Shown: piece by piece, positions 11,056-21,700 of the stretch
How the letters are laid out: each line of letters begins with the position of its first letter
How positions within the stretch are numbered: the first letter of the stretch is position 1
DNA from: Chloromonas sp. AAM2
Taxonomy: Eukaryota; Chlorophyta; Chlorophyceae; Chlamydomonadales; Chlamydomonadaceae
Direction: 5' to 3'
Length of the DNA stretch: 40,400 nucleotides
Assembly (NCBI GenBank): GCA_004335635.1
Contig: QAXH01006320.1
Span: 26,860 to 67,259, forward strand
The notes under the pieces: model-generated
What the model was told of the DNA's origin: nothing
Databases searched by the model: none
The model's input: only the letters and a program-made list of their open reading frames with translations
Translations under genes and position numbers: made by a program

Positions 11056-12073
11056 CCAGCCTGGCCACCTGCGTCTTCAACCAGTTGCCATTCCCTTTAC
11101 AGCCCTGACTGCCGCAGCAGCAACCATACGACTGCAAGAACATATGTATGTCAGCGGATGGACCATTGCCATGGCTATCAAGCGCACAAGCAGCAAACTG
11201 CACAGTACTGGTACATGAAAGGAAGGGTCTGGATAGCATATTGCCGGCTGCTGAAGAAACGATGTTTGCCAGTTCTGGTATAGATGGTGTGTGACTGGGA
11301 TTCTGACCCTTGCTTTACAACACAAACGCGCTTGCTACAAGGGCTGCACAGCATACCCATGGTCCCTGTGGGATCTTCCCAACCAGTGCATTGATAGACC
11401 CACATGCACAACGACACTCAGCAGTCTGCCACCAGCCATATCCATAGGCGATCCACCGTCCCCTGTGTGAGCCCTCGATTTGTACCGGAACAGCACAGAG
11501 CAGGCCAGCAAACTCTATGATACCATGCAACAGAAGGAGGTGGCCAGGCACATCATCGCCACCTCAAGAACAAGCATGCAGGTGGCACTCTGATATCCAG
11601 CAGGCAATACGCTTTTATGCTACGCAGCAGTTGACTCACGGTTTCGCTAAGGTTGCATTGAGCTTTGGCGTTCTGAGCCATGCACCTAGGCACACGCAAT
11701 TAAAATCAAAAGCCCACTTGGTACATGGCTTCATTGGTAGTGTTTGCTTCGAGACCCTATCTTCAAAATGTTTAGCTCAAAGAACGGCAGGGCAAGGCAT
11801 GCAATTACGTGAGCAGCGAGCAATACATGCAGTGCAGCCAAGCTGATAACAATAACTGATGCCACAGCAGACACAGTCAACTGAAAAAAGAAGTTTGCCG
11901 GTTCTGGGACAATCCTTGGGAATATCGCCAGGAACCAGTGTTGGTGATGAGTGTTGCAGTTGTAAAGTGTGAATTTGTATAGTGTGGTGTGTGCGGTTGT
12001 GACAGTGTATTGCATTGCCACTTCTGGGACAGTGTCAAAGACACATGGGTGTGTGACCTGTCTGACCGATACC

Positions 12074-12394
12074 TCAGAAGTCGGTAATGTAAGTCGCCAC
12101 CAAGTGTTCCAGCTGCTTCACTCTCTTGAGCAAACTTGTGTGTTGTGCGCGTAGGCGTCCCATCGCCTGTTTCCAACTCTCCCTCCTTGGTCGCTCTGCC
12201 AATGTGTGTGCATCGGGGGGGGTGGCGTGTGCCCTTCGTCCAGTGGTGGCGCTTCTGCTTCTTCGTTGGACATAGTGGGCTTCTTCTTCCTCAAGGCGCT
12301 GGTGGATGTCACTGGTGGTGCCATCCGTGTTCTGCAGGTCAGGGCGTGTGTTTGATGTGTATGGGGACCTCAATGTCATCTTGTGAGCCCCCAA
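12074..12394 (-). CDS. Hypothetical coiled-coil reading frame inside the transposon
   Basis: A 106-residue open frame next to the left inverted repeat. It is rich in charged residues and ends in a short amphipathic segment (LLKRVKQLEHLVATYI). It may be a transposon-encoded fragment, since such tails occur in SANT/Myb-like accessory proteins of DNA transposons. I do not recognise a domain, and it may be a chance frame. Confidence 0.25.
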   Translation of the reverse strand: MGAHKMTLRSPYTSNTRPDLQNTDGTTSDIHQRLEEEEAHYVQRRSRSATTGRRAHATPPDAHTLAERPRRESWKQAMGRLRAQHTSLLKRVKQLEHLVATYITDF

Positions 12395-12435
12395 ATTTCC
12401 TGCACTTGGGCACCGTACAGGTTGATTTCTGCACT

Positions 12436-13092
12436 GTAAGAGTCAAGGTCACCGATTCGGTCGGCTAATTTTCCAAATACGGCGAATCCCGTATTTTGGG
12501 CATTTTCAATTTGGGATTCGGTGAATTCGGTGCGATATTCGGTGGAAAAAAGCCTAGCCCGTTCCGGGGCTGTTCTGCAGCTTCTATCGCTTCCCTACTG
12601 TTTACTGTAATATGGCGCCCAAGCGGGAGTCCCCTGAGTGGTCTTGCGTCGAAATTCTCGACGACTCAGGGCTTGGCGAGCCTAGATCTAAATGCAAATA
12701 CTGCATACACGAGGGCACAATGGGTGCCACACGCATCCGCCAGCATATCCTTGGTAATCCGGGCGATGTCAAAGCATGCACAGGCGCGCCAGCGGAAGCG
12801 AGGACCCTCCTTCGGCCCATCCAAGTCAGGGCAGACACAGACAAGGCAGCACGCGAAGGCAGGAAGCGTGCAGCAGAGGCAGCGGCATTAGCAGCAGGAG
12901 GCCGCCCTACAAAGCAGCTGACCATGGAGCAGACCAAGGCGCGCCTTGACCTGGGTTTGAAACGTGAAAAACCGCTAAACCGTTTTTGTGACAACCGTAT
13001 TTGACCGAATTTGACTGACTCCCAGCCCGAATCCGAATCCGAATCCGAATCGAATCCGAACCCGCATGACGAATCGGTGACCTTGTAAGAGT
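12436..13092 (+). mobile_element. hAT-type element with 8-bp target-site duplication
   Basis: The 8-mer GTAAGAGT occurs at 12436-12443 and 13085-13092. Directly inside are inverted termini CAAGGTCACCGATTCG (12444 onward) and, on the other strand from 13084, AAGGTCACCGATTCG. The element proper is 641 bp. An 8-bp duplication is the hallmark of hAT elements, and the BED zinc-finger frame inside agrees. The sub-terminal right part is a run of GAATCC units. The element is far shorter than an autonomous hAT and lacks the RNase-H-like catalytic core, so it must be non-autonomous. Confidence 0.8.
12612..13004 (+). CDS. BED zinc-finger fragment of a hAT transposase
   Basis: The frame starts MAPKRESPEW and carries a BED-type finger: CKYC, then about 15 residues later TRIRQHILG with the His ligand, then VKACTGAP. 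This is the DNA-binding N-terminus typical of hAT transposases. The following 60 residues are basic and helical (DKAAREGRKRAAEAAALAAG), and then the frame ends near the right terminus. The catalytic domain and dimerisation region are absent. Either it is a relic or a retained DNA-binding module able to recognise hAT ends. Confidence 0.7.
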   Translation: MAPKRESPEWSCVEILDDSGLGEPRSKCKYCIHEGTMGATRIRQHILGNPGDVKACTGAPAEARTLLRPIQVRADTDKAAREGRKRAAEAAALAAGGRPTKQLTMEQTKARLDLGLKREKPLNRFCDNRI

Positions 13093-13165
13093 AGAGGCAT
13101 AGGGAGGCATGGAGGCATAGAGGCATAGAGGCATAGAGGCATAGAGGCATAGAGGCATAGGCAGA
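13092..13165. repeat. (AGAGGCAT)n minisatellite
   Basis: About eight 8-bp to 9-bp units of AGAGGCAT directly abut the right target duplication of the hAT element. It may have grown after insertion. Confidence 0.9.
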
Positions 13166-13912
13166 TGTCTTCTTTCACAAGACAGGGAGTGCAGGCCTTA
13201 AGACATGTCACTTGTACGTCCTGTTGTGAGTGGTGAGGTTTGAGAGAGGGTGTGTCTCGTGGCGCCTTATTGGTATTCTCCGTGTGCCCTGGCCTTAAGA
13301 CCTGTGATGCTGACCCTGGAATAGTTCTGCGCGTGCCTGCCCGCCACGAGAGGCCTTTGTGTGCGAGTGAAGTGAAAGCTGCCTGGCAGTAGGGTCAGGG
13401 TGATGGCAAGCGCAACAGGCAAGGCGTTGACACTTTCCATGAATTTTGAGACTGAGTTTGAGAGTTCAGCCTGGCAATGTCATGTGTGAAACCGTGTGCC
13501 AATTGTGTGCCAACAGTACAGTACATGGCCTCAGATGTATCTTTCAGCTTTTGGTCATTGCACAGTTCCGTGTGTACGGCCAACACAAGGAGCACATGCA
13601 GCGTCCTTCCCTGGCTTGTCATACTCTGTAAGAAGTTGTCAAAGTTTATCAAGTACTTGGCATGTGTGGCACCAGATCCGCGCACCAGATCCTGGATGAC
13701 GCTTGTTGTGTTGTTTCATAATGTATTCAAGTTGTGATGTCTCGTAACAGGCTAGGAATTATTCACACATTGATACAATTTTACATGAAATATAGCTGGG
13801 AATTATGTCAATGGTCAGTAATTTTAGCAAATCTAGGAAATCTGCGAGAAATCACACCCTAAAAACGGCGTCAATCCACGACCCACCGAGCCATCCACTA
13901 TTACCAGGCCCT
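13166..13912. other. Non-coding interior of the 2-kb element
   Basis: Interior of the 11893-13960 element to the right of the nested hAT copy. I see only short open frames without recognisable domains. Confidence 0.4.
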
Positions 13913-14470
13913 ACACTGGTTCCAGTGGCGTCCTTGGAAATTGTCCCAGAACTGGCAAACTTTGTCACCATGCGCATGACAATTATTCCTAAATCGCTTG
14001 TACAATCCAGTACCAAATGGATATGCGAGTAACGCACACGTGCGAGGTGCCAGCATCTGCCCTCTCCGCTTGATACTGTGCTATGTGCCGCTTGCCCACA
14101 TAGCCACTGAGCCCCAGCACAAAGGAAGATAACAGCCGCATGCTATCAGCACAACGGCTTTGACAGAACACTGGTGCGCAGAGGTGGGAGAGGTTGATGA
14201 AGCGATAAGTGCTGTGGCTTGGGTATGACATCGTCACTAGGATAAACGCAGGGCTGCAGGAAGCAGATTCACTGGGAGATGCATCTGGCACATGCACGTG
14301 TACGCCACTGTTAGGCTGATAGGCTAGCCGCCACAACGACGTGCACCTGATTGCCTACATTGAAACATACAATAGAAATGCAACGTGCACCGTTGGCAGC
14401 ATGGTGCGGCAGCAGGAATGCCATGCTGGTGCGGTGACGTCGAGAACAGCTGAGTCAGAGCCTGACATGG

Positions 14471-14514
14471 GCCCATTGGCGGCCCTGCTGGACAATCGTG
14501 CTCCGGTATATAAA
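14471..14514 (+). promoter_or_regulatory. Candidate PETC core promoter: inverted CCAAT and TATA box
   Basis: TATATAAA at 14507-14514 lies about 170 bp upstream of the PETC start codon, and CCATTGGC (an inverted CCAAT word) lies 30 bp before it. The spacing fits a core promoter with a leader of about 140 nt. A T-rich tract ending in CCTGCAG near 14653 could be the acceptor of a leader intron. The ATGs near 14587-14608 would then be removed or act as short upstream frames. Confidence 0.5.
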
Positions 14515-14680
14515 ATCACAACTCCAGCTTACCAGTCTGCTTAGGTGCACGTTAATGTGTCAGAACGCCTCGCAGAACCGCAGACTGGGCCATGTGTGAG
14601 AATGTGTGATATGTTGCGGGTGGCATTTTTTTCCTTGGCCTCACCAGCCTGCAGGCACCTTCACACGCAAGAAGCTCAAA

Positions 14681-16348
14681 ATGGCACTCTCTCTGGGATC
14701 CCGCAATGCCGTTGCCGCTCCTCGCAGCGTCCGCGCTGCCAGGCCCTCTCGCGTGGCGCCTGTTGTGAAGGCCGCAGCCATCAGCGCTGACGTGCCAGAC
14801 ATGAACAAGCGCAATGTGATGAACCTTATCCTGGCTGGTGGCATCGGCCTGCCAGCGGCCAGCATGGCACTGCCATACGCGATTTTCTTCGTCCCACCCA
14901 GGTCAGCCGGCTGAGGCTCAGTCTACTACACTTTTGCGACCCTGCTTGAGCAGCATGCACAGTATATCGCAGCAAATGCACTCGCGACATGCCAGCCACT
15001 GGCGCGCACATTTTGGGAGCAGATGAGGCAAACTGATCCATTTGCTCTTACGTGCAGCGCCGGAGGTGGTGGCGGTGGCCAGGTCGCTAAGGATGCCTTG
15101 GGCAACGACGTCACTGAGGCCAGCTGGTTGAAGACACACCCAGCGGGCGACCACTCTCTGGCCCAGGGCCTGAAGGTCAGGAAAAGGCCACGCAACAGAC
15201 GAGAACTTGAACCAGCCCATTGCTTTGAGGAACACGAGTGAAGAGTTGCAATGTAGTATTGCGGCCTTCCAAGCGTTCAGGTTACATCGAGAACGTCGCA
15301 TCCCAACATCACTTGTCCATTGTCTGCAGGGTGACCCAACCTACCTGATCGTCAAGGCTGACAACACCATTGAGAAGTTCGGCGTGAATGCTGTGTGCAC
15401 CCATCTGGGTTGCGTCGTGCCTTGGGTCGCGGTGAGTTTGGTAGCTCTCTGTACTGCGCGAAACTCAGCGGGCACTTTCGAGTCGCTCGCCCTATATCTT
15501 ATCATGTCTCCCACTGTGCAGGCTGAGAACAAGTTCAAGTGCCCATGCCACGGCTCTCAGTACAACGCTGAGGGCAAGGTCGTGCGTGGCCCCGCCCCTC
15601 TGGTAAGGACATGCCACGATAGTCAACGTGCAGACATGGCATTGTTGACCTCTTTGGCAGTCCTGGCTTTCGCAAGCTCAAGTGCATGTCCATCACTCAT
15701 ATCAGAGTATGTGCAAACATGGGCGTGCAGTGGCTTCATGCTCTTGTCTTGCATCTTGACCGCAGTCCCTGGCCCTGGCACATGCTGACGTCAACGAGGC
15801 CGGTGCAGTCATCTTCAGCACCTGGTGGGTAATGCAGGGTGTGGCGCGTAGGTTCATGTCAGGCACAGCCAGTGTCGATTAGCTGAATGAGGCCAGCATG
15901 GAAAAAGTGCGCACCAGTGCAATGCATGAAGTGCGCATGCAAAATCATATGCATCAGTCAAATGGATGTGCACGAGCAACTGAATCTACTCGAGCTTGTG
16001 TTGATGCTTTCAACTTCGTGGACATTCAGAGTGCCCGCACAATTGGAAGTGCTTGTGCCTGTGATGTTGGGTAGAGATGCAGCAAATTGCATGCATTGGT
16101 AGCGAAAGATAAAAGCTACGATGTACCACCAATTCCAGCCTGGGGATTCACCAGGGACACGTTGAAGCTTGTGTTGTTTTCATTGTCGTCGGTGGAGGTG
16201 TGGAGCAGGTGCTCATGGAGGTGCCTAACTTAGTAAGGAACGCCCTAAACAACCAACACATGTACAACTGCTGCTTGTGTTGCCACCATTTCGCCCCCAC
16301 AGGAAGGAGACTGACTTCCGCACCGGCGAGGAGCCCTGGTGGTCATAG
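14681..16348 (+). CDS. PETC: Rieske iron-sulfur protein of cytochrome b6f, chloroplast precursor
   Basis: Exons 14681-14901, 15058-15175, 15330-15431, 15522-15602, 15766-15824 and 16303-16348 join in phase to 627 nt (208 aa), the usual length of algal PETC. The protein carries the 2Fe-2S cluster that passes electrons from plastoquinol to cytochrome f in the thylakoid. In order: an Ala/Arg/Ser-rich transit peptide (about 1-29, ending VVKAAA); the Lys-Arg pair of the uncleaved Tat-type signal anchor (DMNKRNVMN); the membrane span; a poly-Gly hinge (GGGGGG); then cluster motifs CTHLGC (exon 3) and CPCHG (exon 4); and the end [10 protein letters not shown]. All four cluster ligands are present. 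The start is the first ATG of the transit peptide, in context AAAATGG. The match to the Chlamydomonas protein as I remember it is close throughout, so this is the most certain gene here. Confidence 0.98.
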
Positions 16349-16683
16349 ATTATAGTTATCCTGCATAGCAGGCCACATCATGGGCGAATATGCTGCATTG
16401 CCAGCCATTTGGCCGAGGTGCTGTTAAGCTCATGGAGTTGTCCCAGCACCAGGCACTTGTTCAACTGTCACATATGTGGCTGAGCAAACTGGTCTTATTC
16501 TGGACATGCAATTGCAGCATGACCATACGTGGCACTGGCCTTTCCCCTCCAACTATCCATTTTTGTTATTGCTGAGCGCAAGGTCCAATCCAGGTCCCAG
16601 CAACGCCTGGTTTTTCCTCGACCTATATTTGAGTGGCTTTTCTGCTGGCTGTGTGCAGCAGACGCCTGTTGTAACCCTTGGGT

Positions 16684-16688
16684 TGTAA
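16684..16688 (+). terminator. TGTAA polyadenylation signal(s) for PETC
   Basis: GGTTGTAACACCACAC occurs twice in tandem (around 16681 and 16706), with another GTTGTAACCC just before. Each contains TGTAA, 320-370 nt after the PETC stop. The duplicated signal may give alternative 3' ends. Confidence 0.55.
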
Positions 16689-16724
16689 CACCACACAATG
16701 ACTAGGTTGTAACACCACACGGTC

Positions 16725-17650
16725 AAAGCACCCAGTCAAAGCAGCCAACAACAAATCTGGTTTTTCATGCAAAACACAGTTCTGCACCTAGCTTAGTACG
16801 CAGTCAAGGCAGTGCGCGGTGGCACTGCGCGAAGCATCATGGCTGGGAAATTGGGTGGAAGTCGGAGAGAATGTAAGTTAGCAGCACAGGTCAAACGGGA
16901 TGGAGCAGCTGAAGGAACCAGCACTGCTGCAAACAGGGAACCACCTCTTCGCAATTTCTGGCTGTGAATGCGAGGTAGGAATGTGGGGAAGTGGCACAAG
17001 CACTGGCTGAGCATAGCAACAAGAGGTCCTCCGGCTGTCTACAGATACCGCAACAGGGTAGCAGACCTGACTGCCAACTCTTACAGCCGTCCTCCTGAAG
17101 TCAGCAGTCAACGTGGACATACACCACTCGGTCATGACAAATCTGCAAGCTACAAAACATAGATCCAGGAAATTGTGCATGGGCTGCCTGAACCTGAGAA
17201 AAAAGTGATACAGTCGTACGCGAGAGCTGTAGAAATTGCAACCTAATTGGGCAAGACAATACGGTGCCAGCACAAAACTCTCGGACCACGTCTATCTCGG
17301 CGGGAATTGCACCAATTGCAACCTCAGCTATTTGCCATGCAGCGTACGGCTGGAATGAGGCCATGCACATGCAGTGAAACCAGCAGACATTCAATGAAGC
17401 TGAACCTGCTCAGCCATTAGAGCCTCCAAACCAAGCCTGGAAGCAACAAGCCTGTGCCGCACAACAAGAAAACAAAAGGCAACGTGCGCTGCTTCATTTG
17501 TTGAATTATCAAACAACCAAAAGGCATGGCCCCTACACAAGCACAACAAAAGTCCAACGACTAAATCAGTCACTCTAACACTTGTCCACAATGTTATGGT
17601 GTAACAAGTCCGGTAGAGATAGCGCACAACGAACGTTGACGCTCACACGA
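16725..17650. other. Intergenic region with no gene seen
   Basis: About 0.9 kb between PETC and the polymerase remnant. Short open frames on both strands show no domain or credible splice structure. Confidence 0.4.
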
Positions 17651-17690
17651 GAGAAAAAAAGATGTTCGCCAGTTCTGGGACAACAGTCTA
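17650..17690. repeat. Isolated terminal repeat of the TTCTGGGACAA family
   Basis: GATGTTCGCCAGTTCTGGGA near 17661 is close to the termini of the element at 11893-13960. The polymerase fragment begins about 80 bp away, but I find no opposing terminus, so a link between the two is not shown. Confidence 0.55.
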
Positions 17691-17764
17691 GCTTGTCCAT
17701 GCCATCAAACCAGTCATATGGGAACACTCCCTTTTGTGTCACTAAGCTGAGCAAGTCATACTCA

Positions 17765-18115
17765 TCACGTTAGTGTGTCCAGGGATGATGGTAAGAACTG
17801 GAACGAGTCCAGGAACTGTACTTTGGCATCAGCCCTGTTTCCCTTCTGAGTGACGTGTCGCATGCTCATGCTGAAACTGATCAGCTTTTCTCTATTCAGC
17901 GGGATGGCATCTATCTTGATCTGCTTTGCGCGGCAATACTCGGATACATTGCTCAAGAGGTGGTGGGCGTCATAGTTCTTCAATTTATGGAACACGACAA
18001 TCTTTTGTTTTTGCCGCGGATGCCGTGTACTGGTATAGTATACAGTCATGCCCGTCGTGTCCTTTCTTAGATGCTGTACAACTTCCCAGGGTGTATTTCG
18101 ATTGTTGTGTATCAT
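17765..18115 (-). pseudogene. Fragment of Polinton-type (protein-primed) family-B DNA polymerase
   Basis: A 116-residue open frame includes KIVVFHKLKNYDAHHLL, which fits the exonuclease II motif of protein-primed family-B polymerases of Polintons and related elements (N/K-L-K-G/N-YD with a preceding VVFH). It continues with IPLNREKLISFSM and then VQFLDSFQFLPSSLDTL, which fits the next conserved blocks. The polymerase domains proper (palm motifs) and the start of the exonuclease domain are missing, so this is a relic about a tenth of full length. No capsid or integrase genes are seen nearby. The identification rests on motif memory but is specific. Confidence 0.7.
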
Positions 18116-18749
18116 GCTGACTACGGTACCGACAATGCGCAGTTCTTCCTAGCTGGCCCTTGCGTGCAAGACTGCTGCACTGCTTCGCATCTCACCAACC
18201 CAAGCGGAGGTGCCTCTCACACCCGGCTCAGTAATACTAGTGGGGCTGTGACCACGTGACAGTCAAGGAACGACCTTGTGTCAAGCACGCTCATCTACAC
18301 ACATCTACTAGCAGTGACGACACACATGTAGGACTGCCATGCCGGACGAAGCAACCGGCATGGGCTAGCCTCAGGTGCTCAAGCACTGCATACCAGTCCA
18401 CTATCATGGAACCAGCGCCTGGCAGAGGTCCAGGTGCACAGGTCCCTCACCGGCGCTGCACCGCAGTGCTGCCAAACGGACCCCACGTCACCCCCACCCC
18501 GCACGCCCATCCAAACGCTTGCGTTGCCACTTTTAACTTGCACAGTTATGGAGCTTGCATGTTCATGAGTTGATGATGATATGTATTAGTGACACATGAG
18601 TGCGACAGCGTCTGGGTGACCAGCGAACAGCAAACATGCCCGAGCAACCCTTCTACTGAGGACCCCACATCCATCCTCGACGGAGGAAAGTAAGAGGGAG
18701 GAGAGTGGAAGATTTGAGAGGAGCTTCTGAACAAGCTTCAGTCTTCTCC
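18116..18749. other. Intergenic region downstream of the translocase gene
   Basis: No supported gene. Open frames here are short and without recognisable motifs. Confidence 0.4.
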
Positions 18750-18754
18750 TTACA
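18750..18754 (-). terminator. Possible TGTAA polyadenylation signal for the ATP/ADP translocase
   Basis: TGTAA on the minus strand lies only 22 nt past the stop codon at 18776. This would be an unusually short 3' UTR for a green alga, so a more distant signal may be the one used. Confidence 0.3.
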
Positions 18755-18775
18755 CTGCGGACCGTAAATGCCGAC

Positions 18776-21700
18776 TTACGATGACACACGTACTGTGTCC
18801 TCCTGGGGCACGTGCAAATCGTTACTACCGTTACTCTCCACATGCTCGCCGTTTGTGGGTTCAGCATGGGAGCCGCCGTTTGTTGGCCCATGCATGCTGT
18901 CTGTTGTAGGTAGCTTGTGCATGCCATTGGTGGCGGCTGGCTTGGTGCCTGGAACAGTTGGGTTGGCAGTTGGACTGGCGGTTGGGCTGGCAGTTTGGTT
19001 GTTGTTGTCCTGTCCACGCCACGAGCTACGTCCATCAAGATCATCCTCATCTGATGAAGCGGTAGCCTGCAAATCCATGGTGAATCCAATAATTCGGCGA
19101 ATCAAGAAAAACAAATGAAAGACATGCCTGTTGAGCCACGGAACTGTTTCTCACCTGTCACACAATCAACTGCTAGCGGGAAACATGAAATGGACTGTGA
19201 CATGGCCGGTCGCACACGTGTGCGCTTTGGTACTTGTTTGTGCTTGTGCTTGTGTGTATGTGTGTGTATGTGTATGTACGTGCGTGTGTGTGTGTACGTC
19301 TACGTGTGCATGTGTTTAGGTGTGCGTGCCCTCACCTCATTGTTGCTTGCAATGGAAGCATGGACGCTCTCGGGCTGCCCGTACTGGGCGTGCTTGGACA
19401 GCGTCTCCACCGACCGCAGCCAGCCCTGAGTAGCACCAGAAAGCAGACAGGTTGAGAGCATGTGTCAAGGGGGGCCGTATGACACCAAACATCACATGGC
19501 TTACACGAAGAACCCATCGATGGGCATAATGGCCACAAAGAGCGTGGATAGTGGCTAGGCAGAAGCTGTGACGCCTGCAACAGTAGAAGATACCTGCTTC
19601 CTGAAAATCAGGCTTGCTAGCTGGCCACTGCCCAGATTCTGCTCCCAGCAATCCCAGTGCACACGTACCTGTGTCATGCCCACGTAGCATAAATAATTTG
19701 AAAAAATGTATAAATAAATAAAATAGAAACAAACAATCAAAATAAATGAATAACCGTGCATACCTGAGTCATGGCCACGTAGCAGAGCGCCAGTACCGGC
19801 AGTATCCCTGTGATGACACCTCCGCTGAGCAACAGCAGCGCCTGCTGCAGCATGCTGCCACCGCTCTTGCCGGCCTGAAATCAGTGGCATAGAGCAATTA
19901 CTCATACAGATGGTTTTACACTGTTGGTAATTCCTGACACGAACCTTAAGACATGACACGACTGTTCATTCATACAGTGTCAGTACCCCGGTCGCATGAT
20001 TGCCAGACTAAGGTGATCTACAGAAGACCAAAAACAATAATTGACCTGATGTCACTATACATATATGCATGACACTGAATATGTACAGCCGCTCCTGACC
20101 ATCCGTTATCGTACCTGTGAGCCCACCACGTCGATGGCGGCCTTGCCTTTGGTGCGGCCCTCCTCGTCCAAGGAGATGTAAACCTGAGCAAGGCGATTAG
20201 TACTATCATTCATCTCCCTATCATAATTAATGTTGTTCCAGCGAGTGACAATAGTATATTGAACACACTCAAAGAGGTTGTGGAGAGCCCGAGCCGGTGC
20301 GTCGTCGGCCCCTCGCAGGCAAATCGATCTCGCACCCTGGGTGCACATGCTGACTCCTTATGCATGTTCCAATCTCGTCGTTTTGCCAGCTCACCCCCTG
20401 TCCTATAGGTAGGCTCGCCCTCAAAGTAAGAGGCAGCAAGGCTGTACAGTCAGCTCACGGTCGACTCGTCGCCCTGAAAGGGTGAATTTAATTTAAATTA
20501 CCGTGAGCCTGACGAGAGCACAGAAGCAGTTGGGCGCTGCTCCATTACTCACCATCTCTTCCGCCGGTTTGAACAGTGAAAACTTGGCGCTCTTTGAGAA
20601 AACGTACAGCAGCGCGCCACCCAGGACAATGCCTTGCAAAACCATGCCCGCTGTTCCTGCTGTCAATCCCGCCGTCCCCGCTGCTAATGCCGCCTCATGC
20701 GCCGCCCCACTGCCTCCCGCTAGCGCAAACGTTGAATGTGACAGACAGGTGGCGGCGTGTTGGGCAAAGGCAAGGCGGTAGAAAAGGCAGGAGGCGAAAA
20801 AGGCCGTCCCCCCAACTAAAAGGACGCGGGGGGTGGCACTGGCTACTCCACTCCAGCCCATGCGTTCAAACATGGCTGGGCTCAAAACCTGCATGGTGAA
20901 AATTGAACAAGGCAAGCCGTTGGGTTGTGCGTGCATGGCGGGAGCGATTGACTGGTAGCAATCACAGTTGGGACCGTTAACAGTAGCCTACAGGATGAAA
21001 CTGCAGCAGTAGTTTTCTAGTAATTTGGCAGCAAGTTTTGAGTGGTGGCAGTATGAGGTAGGCTTTGCAATGCATGAGAAGTGAGGGCACATGAGGATGA
21101 GGTAATTGCAAAGCACCGAGAGGACAGGCAGAGGCTTCAGCCGACGGCTTATGGTCCTTGGTGATGACTTGCTCGTTATACTACACTTGGCAGGTTTTTT
21201 TGTCAGTTAGGAAAACTGACGTTTTACTTGGCTTGCCCACATTCCGTTTTCTGATTTTCACAAGTAGAAAAAGAAACCCAGACTAAGTTTTGCTTGCACG
21301 CACCATGAGGACTACTGTGACCGGTTCCTGCCACATGCACACTTTTCCCAGTGCAGATAGAATCCGATTCTTTGAATTCTTCAACGCTTGATTCATTTGC
21401 TGCTTTACCTCCATTTACTTCTGATTGTCTGTTTTCCCTACTAGCAAACAAATGCGCCCACCATAAGGAATCCTGTGACCAGCCCCTGCCACATGGACAC
21501 ATCTCCCAGAAAGCCAGTGAACTGAGGTGGCGAGGGGAACAGCAGCCCGATGTGACTCTTCCAGGCAAACTCCATGAGGCTCGTGCAGAGGCCCTGCACG
21601 GGTCAGTGCAGGCGGCCGTACATCATGCAACTTAGCACGACTACGTTGTCTCAGCGATGCGCTTCGAGCAAAATAAAGTAATTGCACGTGAAACCGTGTT

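Larger units (their letters stand above)
11893..13960. mobile_element. 2.07-kb DNA transposon or derivative with ~50-bp inverted repeats
   Basis: The left end (11893-11942) and the reverse complement of the right end (13913-13960) share GTTTGCC.GTTCTGGGACAAT followed by a less exact match that ends in GGAACCAGTGT. The same terminal word occurs elsewhere in the window (11263, 17655, 32030, 32430), so it marks a repeat family. I see no clear target-site duplication at the outer ends, and no transposase domain I can name inside. The superfamily is therefore open. A hAT-type element is nested in it at 12444-13084. Confidence 0.65.

Noticed and set aside
21551..21593. Translocase exon 8 extended to the GTTTGC donor at 21449
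   Set aside because: It would add four residues to a segment whose length otherwise matches the family exactly; the GTGGGC donor at 21461 fits better.
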